Source of the DNA: Calliopsis andreniformis
Taxonomy: Eukaryota; Arthropoda; Insecta; Hymenoptera; Andrenidae
DNA length: 64,000 nucleotides
Direction of reading: 5' to 3'
Assembly (NCBI RefSeq): GCF_051401765.1
Contig: NC_135067.1
Span: forward strand, 20,579,501 to 20,643,500
Shown here: positions 57,000-64,000 of the stretch, piece by piece
Layout: every line of letters begins with the position of its first letter
How positions within the stretch are numbered: the first letter of the stretch is position 1
The notes under the pieces: generated by a model
Database searches by the model: none
The model's input: the letters and a program-made list of their open reading frames with translations, nothing else
What the model was told of the DNA's origin: nothing
Program-made: the position numbers and the translations under genes

Positions 57000-59900
57000 A
57001 GCGGCCTCTCTAATTGATACGTAGAATGATTCTCGGACGTCTCCCTCGATCTCCGTCGCCTCCTCTCCACCTACCTGTTTTCACATCTTCCCCCTTTTAT
57101 CTGTCCTCCACGATCACTGGAATCGTCCTCTCTATCGTTCCCTCCGCTCCTCTCCTCTCCACGATGACACTCGCTCGCACCGTCCACCTCCGTCGGTTTT
57201 GTGCGTCCCTTTGCATACCGTGCTCACCTATACGATTTGAAGCGGCCACGATTCCCTGTATGAGCCTTGTAACGCGCGCGAGGGTATCACTGGACAATCC
57301 TGCCGGTATATTAAAAAAATAATCAGCCTCGAGGGACCCACGATCGTCGAATTTTCCTGTTGGCCAAAGCCACCGACAGGAATTCCTCCAGGAATCCCTT
57401 TCCGCATCGATTCAACGGCCTGTTGCGTACTGTGTTCATTAAACCCCTAGTTGCTGGATAATAGCGAATCGTGTAATTAAAAATCATTCCTTCCCTGTAG
57501 ACGGTACGCTTCCTTGTTGCTGGGTATTAAGAGGAATCTCTGGAAGTTGGGACTTCCTATTGAGGTTTTACTGTTGTAGTAAAAAAACATTTATTTATTT
57601 AGCGAAGGCGATAAAGTCTCATTAGTTGATTGTAATTAATTTATTTGCATCAAGTTGATCACTCTGCCCATTCCACGTGAGAATATCGTGATTCATTATC
57701 TTTTGGACGACATCTGCGCCAGAAATAGCGCCACCCACGCTTCTCAGTATCCTTCTTTCGCGGCGGGATCCACGAATTCCGTTCGTTGTGGATTTTGGTT
57801 TGGATCACCGCAGGGAAACGAACGTTTGCTTACCTTTCGCCATCGCGCATGCCTCTTTCATATTCCGCCCTCTTTCGTGGAATATGTCGTGCTTTTACGA
57901 ACCCGTTTGTATATATACATTCGGCCAACACATGCTGCGTCAGATCACGTTGCCCGGCTTAGCTAGAACGACCCCGTGGATCGGTGGTGTCTTCTTGATT
58001 AACCGCTACATCAATAAGCTGTCCCTGAGTCTTGTTTGCTCTCTGCGAGGATTCATTTACAAACAGTAGCTGGTCTAATGGAACTCTGTTGGTCTGGGAT
58101 AGGTCATGGGATTCATGATCCAGTCATAACCGCAGCCAAAGTACCTTTAAATATTGAATTTGTCTGGCGAAATGTAGCTCAACTCTTAAAAGATAGCTGA
58201 GGCAGATCTCAGCTTCTTAAGATAAGGTATATTCCAGGCGAATTCTCTGCAATATAGCAAGCCTGTGATCTATTCCTAACAGCGTCTTAGACCAGACTCT
58301 ACCATCGATTAGAACACATTCGATTAATCATTAATCTTGTGTCACAGCGTGCCGCTAATAGCATGAGATCAACGCGACATAGGGATCAGCTCAAGGAGAC
58401 GTGGCTATTATTATCGGCGCTGAATAAATAGTATTCGGCGCGCGGAATCGTGACAGTAATCAGCGGGATTACAACGAATGGAGCACGAACAGTGCTCGGA
58501 TTTCTCGCGTGATCACAGTTTTCATCGGTATTACTCCTGACAGTGTTTTCTCATACGGCTGAAACGCATACACAAAGCCGCCTTTTAAAAACCGCGTGGA
58601 TTTGCGCGGATTTTAAGAGCCCCGTCACGCCCATCTAACGACGCGCTTTCCGCGTACAGAGAAGCACACACGAAGAGAGGAAAGAGCAATAAAGCGTGCG
58701 GGCATCATCCTTCTGTCCACAAAGGGTGACTGATTTCGATCCCTCGGATCCAACAACGCCGTCCTCCTTCGCCGACGGCTTATTACTTTTATTGCCCACG
58801 GCTGACGCAGGCCCTGGGTGTAATTCGATGTAAAACGCGTGTGAAACGAGGCTTTATGAGTTTATTTTTTGGAGCCCCCCTTTGCTGGAACACGCGATGG
58901 GTGTGGGACGTTTGATGTTTAGGAACTAACCACAGATCACTGGAGTGTCTTTTTTAGGGTTCCTTCTGTACAGTTTCCATGTGGAACATCTCTTTGTTTA
59001 GACCGTGGGTGGTAAGGTCTTAATAGTGGAAGCAGTAAAAAAGTTCGGACTATCTTCATGTCATTTTCAGGAAGATTACCCAGCGCATCTCAAATCGGAT
59101 CAAACTCGTGCTCCAACTTTGAAACTATATTAACTCTGTTCGATGAAGCCTCCCAGTGTCTGTGAGGTACTTTCATTGCAACCGTGATGAGCAAAGCTAC
59201 CAAGGGATTAAAATAATTAAACAATCTCCCCGCTGTCATTAAACACAGAAATAGAAGCAAATTCTTCCAACACACTCGGCTAATTGCCACAAGCCTCTAA
59301 TTAATTTAACGACGTCAAACGTAACCAGATATACGCCAAAGTGTTCAGCGTCTCTACTTCCCAATAAACTTCCCGTTCTTAATTCCTACGTGGTTTCTGA
59401 AGTTGCGTTGCCAGCTTGAACGCACGAAGATTCAGTGGACTTAACGACGAAAGAAGTCACGACGGCTTGTAATCCAGCGGGCTCCGCTCCGAAAAGGCAT
59501 TCGAGCGATTCTCTCGAAGCTAATACGGGCCCAAAGCTGTCTAATGCGTCATACAAGAACACTGTTGGACCCTTATATAGAAAAGGCGTTTAATTAACAT
59601 TTCTCGATAACCACAGGGTGCTCGTGGTTCGCGTCACTCTCATTCGCGCTCGCGTCGACGCCCGTTGCTTCGTCCACTGGCGCAGCTTTACAGCAACGCG
59701 TACACGCCGTTAGAAAAACGAGTTTACGAACCATTAAGACGTTGCAGAGTTTGATAAACGCTTCGCCACGCCGCGAGCCTTCGAGGAACGCTGTACAGCG
59801 GCTCATCCTTTCGGTTCTTCTTCGAGCCGCGGTGTCGTAACCGGCGTTAACCGTGCCGTGGACGCTTTTGGTAATGCTACTCGGTAATCGTGCTCGTTAA

Positions 59901-61250
59901 TGAATGACGGGGAGTTGAATGAGGAGAGACGTCTCTTAGCAATCAATGTCAATCATCTTGCTTCGCTTTTTGTGGATGCTGCTTGCGCTACTAGATCGAA
60001 TACACGTTGCGATTATGGAAGGATTAATTGGTACTTGTAGCTGCTGCTAAGAGTTAGTGGCGATTATGGAGTATATATTGTTACTAATTTCAGCCTCGAA
60101 GATGGGAGTATTCATATGAATAGGCTTTAATAAAAAGCACTTCGAAAATTTCAGATGTTTCTAAATATAAAATTTCGAAGGTTCCAGTTGAACTCAGATC
60201 TTTAATTATCAGCTGCTCAGATCCTGTAAACCCTCTGCGAGGGTGGAACAAGGACGTAGCCAAAATGTAGAAGCATCGGTCCCGAAAACGCCCAAGCATT
60301 TTGGGCCGACGAGTAGGCTCCGGCCCCGTTAATCAACTAGTTCAGCCAAATGTTAAATTGCACCGTTCACGATCGCACGTCTATCTATCTGTCCGTCATA
60401 CTGTCCATGCACGTAATCGGGCGACCAGTGATTATAGGACTCACTACCAATATCCACCACTTACGCAGGTGGAACCAGGCATTACAATAAGTGCGCCGTC
60501 CTCGTCCAAGGCCCGGATATCGCACCTCTGACGGCCGAGCCGAGCGTAGGCTCGCGAGCAGAGTGCAGCGCGTTCACGAGGTACGCGTTAACAAGGGAGC
60601 CTGTGTTGGTAATTCACGGATCTACGAGCAAGGCGGCTCGTAAATCTCCCTCCGTCGATCTCATCGGTTTCCAGAGCTAGACGAGCGGCTGTGCGCGCCA
60701 GTCGCGGTGGGTCGAGCGCGTTAAGCGGCGAGTTACAACTGTTAGAACACGGGGAACAACTCTGCCAGGCCCTACTCGATCCCTTTTTATGGGGCCTCGT
60801 GATCCACCGGTCGCCCAAAACGGTTTTTTGCCGCCTCGTTCCGGAATTCGGGGCCCCCCCACGCGAGCAACTTGCGCGACTCGTGTAGAAAAGCGAGAGA
60901 GGACGAGTCGAATGGCTCGGGGAGGGTGACGGGGCGAGGGATGGAAGGGAAAGAGAGAAACGATCCAGCGAGGGAGACGGAGAGTCATTACTCGTTGCTT
61001 TTTACCCGGAATTCGGTCGAGCTGTGCCCGACTCGCCACGGGACGCTCGTGTTTCGTGGTCGTGCATGCACGAGGGTCGGCACAGCAAAAGGACCAACAG
61101 GAAGGGAACGTCGGGGCGTTAGTGAAAAATGTAGCGCCCTACACGACGAAAACACGGCGAATATGATACCGAGGGCGGCTGCGGACTCCTTTTTTCGATC
61201 TTCGCCCGCAACCGCGGCGTTTCTTTAATTCTTCACCTCTTGTTAACCCC
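57000..61250. other. Non-coding DNA, no gene seen
   Basis: A pyrimidine-rich plus-strand stretch (57,040-57,170) is followed by mixed DNA. On the minus strand at 57,834 a GCGAAAG|GTAAGC donor follows an ATG at 57,850 by only five codons, with a TATATATA run at 57,913-57,920. This is first-exon-like but without a partner. At 59,054 the acceptor GTCATTTTCAG is followed by about 20 open codons on the plus strand. CpG-rich at 60,540-61,200. None of these is called as a gene. Confidence 0.5.
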
Positions 61251-61278
61251 TCGACACCCGACGAGATGCCTAGGTCGT

Positions 61279-61347
61279 TAGCTCAGTTAGGTAAAGTAAT
61301 CACCCTGTGATGACATCTTCACGTATTTATATGGCATATTCAAATAT
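61279..61347 (+). other. tRNA-like A-box fragment
   Basis: GTCGTTAGCTCAGTTAGG resembles the 5' half of a tRNA. TAGCTCAGTTAGG (61,279-61,291) fits the internal A-box pattern, and a weak TATTCAAATAT lies about 60 bp downstream where a B box might be. No cloverleaf forms: the D stem and T stem do not pair properly. It could be a decayed tRNA pseudogene or the head of a SINE-type element, but no SINE body or tail is recognised. Confidence 0.25.
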
Positions 61348-61365
61348 TTACCACCTGGTGGTAAA
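61347..61365. repeat. Perfect 9-bp inverted repeat, one-base spacer
   Basis: TTTACCACC, then T, then GGTGGTAAA. The centre contains CACCTG, a Snail-type E-box. It lies directly beside the tRNA-like fragment. Confidence 0.75.
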
Positions 61366-61379
61366 GGCTTTGCTCCCAT

Positions 61380-64000
61380 ATTAGGTAGAACTATGTAGTA
61401 TTAAAAATGTTTTTTTTCAAGGCACCGCATCAAATATTGGAGGCCAACGCCGCTTGAACGAAACCCGTTAGTTTTCGCGGTGTACATGCCACGAGTTGAT
61501 ATCCCTGAAATAACAGTCTTGCTTCCGATGGTCCGATGACGGTGCAGCTCAAGAAGCAGGGCAGCCGTAATCTGCCACAATTGCGATACTTTGGATGCAA
61601 AATTGTCGCTCGTTCGCGGAGCCGTTTGCCGTTATGATTGACTTCATCGGATCGAGCGTAATCTTTGAACTTCCATTCCGATTAACGTTCGAAAAGTTGC
61701 GTCTAACTTCCCTGCTATTTCGAGCCATCCCATTTCGAAATGAACGCCCCGAAGTAGCGGTCGGAGCATTGCTTTCTTCCGCTGCAATCACAATCAGATC
61801 TTGAAACCAGTCATTCTGGCAATGTGAAGCTCAGTTTTAGAACCATTCAAGAAGTATTTCATTGATGAATGACCAGATTCAACTCTTCTACTATATTACG
61901 TTCCTTATCGTCGCTTGGATGGCTTTTCCTCCGAGCAATGGTCTCTATAAATCTGTCATTATCGGTTCTCGAGGTTCAATCCTCACAAAACATAGATAGC
62001 AACGGTATCGTGGTTTCATGGTCAGAGGGCATTAAATAAGAGAAACTATTGGAGCAAAGTGCAGACTTGCAGACGGCTCATTTCGTTCTGGCTTAGCATG
62101 CGCGTAGGCATTCATCAATAGTTTTTTATATGCTCTTGATTCGTGCTTTTAACCCATAACACTGTGCTCCACTCGGGTTCCCTCACGGATCGAACAACTT
62201 TCGCGAGGCAGGGACCCACGATACCGGAAGTCAAGGCTGGAAGCGTAGAACTGGTGTAATCGACCGATCACTGAGCCCACCAATGGAGAGACATTATTTC
62301 TCGGGGCCTCGAAATAGGTCGTGTAAGTGCCTTCGTGGCCCACGTGCCCCCATGCTGGACACTTCCAGGTAGATATCGCCTTGAAACTCGAAAGCGAAGC
62401 GATACGGAGAGGACAACGGGCGGGGAGGGTCGAGAGTGGAAAGGGAAACGCAGAGAAGATAAAGACACGGAGGAGAAAGGACGAAAGTAAAGCGAGATTC
62501 GAAGAGGAACAAAGAGATGTACCCTTGGAACAGGGACGAAGGAGTCCTGCTATCGCGAGCACGCCTCTATCCTTGCTCCGCGGAGCCCGTGTCACCGGCT
62601 CATGGGATGACGTTCGTTCTGGATTATTTATTGCCGTGAAAAATACTTCGAAGTGTCCCCCGTCTGCGATAAGACAGCCTCTCTCTCTTTCTCCGTTGCT
62701 TCTCAGCCCGCACTCTCGTTTCGTCCGCTTTCCCCTTATCTCAGCTTTGTTCCAACCGACGAGAAACCCCATTCGCCCACGTTAACCCTTGGGAACAGAG
62801 CAGGAGACTAGAAGGCGAGCGAGGGGAGGATACGAAGAAGAATATCGAAAGGGGCAAAGGTGGTCGAATGCTCTTTCTTTCCTTCTCCAATTCTACCCTC
62901 TACTTATGTTGAGATACGGGGACCACGCTCGTTCCTAGAATCCTCGACTTCTTCTCTGATTTTCTAGATCGTTTGTACCTTTCTCTGTTCAGACACGTTT
63001 GGATAATATTAGCCAGGAAATATCGTGGCGCGTTTGAACTCTGACCCCTGTTACGTCTGTGATTGCGAAAGAAACGAGAGTAGAACGTCTCTTGTGGTTG
63101 CACGAGGATGTGCAGTCGTTTATACCGCTCTAGCGTAACGCGAGAGGATACTTTTTTTGTAGCTGGTCGGGAGGACAATTTCTCAAGGTCAGGCGAATTG
63201 TTTTCTACCCGCGTGGGTGGCCACAGACGTCTAGCTGTGCTTCACGAATAATCACGTAGCAGCGTAAAACCCTGGACTTGGCGTCACCCCTCTGAATCAT
63301 TGTCATCGATATGCAGCCACGCGTTGGCCTCACGCGCGAAACCTTTATTAAACATTACGAATGCCATTCACGCCCCTTTCTCTCTCCTTCTTTCTCTTTG
63401 CTCGTCGGGCCGATCGGTATTTCGTGGCCGAGGCGTGAATGCTTGCTTTCTGGTCCGAGCGCGTGCCTGCGGCTAACCTCACGGCCGAAAAACCTGTTCG
63501 AGTGACTTCCTCGTTTATTCCTCAATCGCGCCGTGAACACAATTTCTAAGCCCTTTGCGAGGGACTTCTTTCTTCTTCCGATACCGTGAACACGAAACTT
63601 CGAGAGGAACTCGTGAGAGCCAAAGAACCGTGATGCAGTTTGACTGCATTCTGAACACGGTTTTGGGGAAGCGTTCCGATTTTGCGAGGAACCTCCACTT
63701 CCTAGAATCGGCATGACACTGCAGACGAGCTGCAGATATTCGGCGATGGAAAAAGTTGTTCGGGAAGTTCGGATTTTTGCTTGGATTTTCGAGGATAGGA
63801 AGGAATACCAAGTGAGTCAAAGAAAAAGTAGGGAACTGAGAAGTTGCTTTTCTTATTGAATCGTAATATGCAATACGTACGGATCCGAATTTCGAAATAT
63901 TGATAGTCGAGGGCTATACATATATTTCTGATTTCAAGAATATATTGAGAATTATCGATTCCGTTTTATTCTACCTAGATTTCTGTATATGAAGGCAAGT
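61380..64000. other. Non-coding DNA, no gene seen
   Basis: AT-rich to 62,150, then a G/A-rich plus-strand block (62,400-62,530) with overlapping frames of 152 and 207 codons on opposite strands that follow the bias. The remaining sequence to the end is mixed. The frames at 61,549-61,804 and 63,355-63,820 lie antisense to other open frames or lack a domain. No RNA gene or repeat is seen. Confidence 0.5.

Noticed and set aside
62149..62772. 207-codon minus-strand open frame with an overlapping 152-codon plus-strand frame
   Set aside because: Both are explained by a G/A-rich tract that removes stops. Composition is extreme and no domain or splice evidence is seen.

Overview
This window looks like insect nuclear DNA, most likely from a hymenopteran (bee, wasp or ant). 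The evidence is compositional. AT-rich and GC-rich patches alternate at kilobase scale, CpG is plentiful rather than depleted, simple purine/pyrimidine tracts are common, and the best candidate introns are short (about 95 to 200 nt) with metazoan splice signals. There are no bacterial-style operons, no ribosome binding site/long-ORF architecture, no rRNA, no intact tRNA, no CRISPR and no intact transposon. The clade is an inference; no marker gene was recognised.

No protein-coding gene was identified by homology. Open frames up to roughly 200 codons occur on both strands and often overlap in several frames, which is expected by chance in 64 kb of this composition. The window is best read as intronic or intergenic sequence, possibly around one or more long-intron genes. 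I list as weak candidates only frames that also have splice signals, a promoter-like TATA box or compatible phase between exons. None exceeds a confidence of about 0.3.

Layout. 0-6.5 kb: mosaic non-coding DNA with weak minus-strand exon candidates at 2.2-2.35 kb and 3.2-3.4 kb. 6.58-6.73 kb: an 8-bp tandem array with a 32-bp higher-order unit. 6.7-14.8 kb: mostly featureless, with one Ig-like exon candidate at 9.7 kb (minus). 14.8-17.8 kb: GC-rich and then pyrimidine-rich DNA holding a possible plus-strand exon series (donor at 15,082, 49-nt exon 16,042-16,090, acceptor at 17,348). 18.1-18.8 kb: a CpG-rich patch with three TAAT/ATTA-core palindromes, two of them identical. 21.3-25.8 kb: a GC-rich, low-complexity belt. 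26.45 kb: a textbook-like zero-length-exon (recursive) splice site on the plus strand. 28.2-29.0 kb: CpG-rich patch. 29.7-30.0 kb: a minus-strand two-exon candidate encoding 37 residues. 31-49 kb: largely unremarkable, with an exon-like frame at 43.2-43.4 kb and overlapping open frames at 47 kb. 49.3-49.9 kb: TATA boxes followed by a phase-compatible two-exon frame with a hydrophobic N-terminal segment. 55.4-64 kb: a further GC-rich/AT-rich mosaic with a three-copy 10-mer repeat and a tRNA-like A-box fragment next to a perfect inverted repeat.

If the plus-strand signals belong together, the simplest picture is a transcript with 5' exons at about 15-16 kb entering a long intron that is removed in steps through the 26.45-kb site. 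This is inference and needs RNA evidence.
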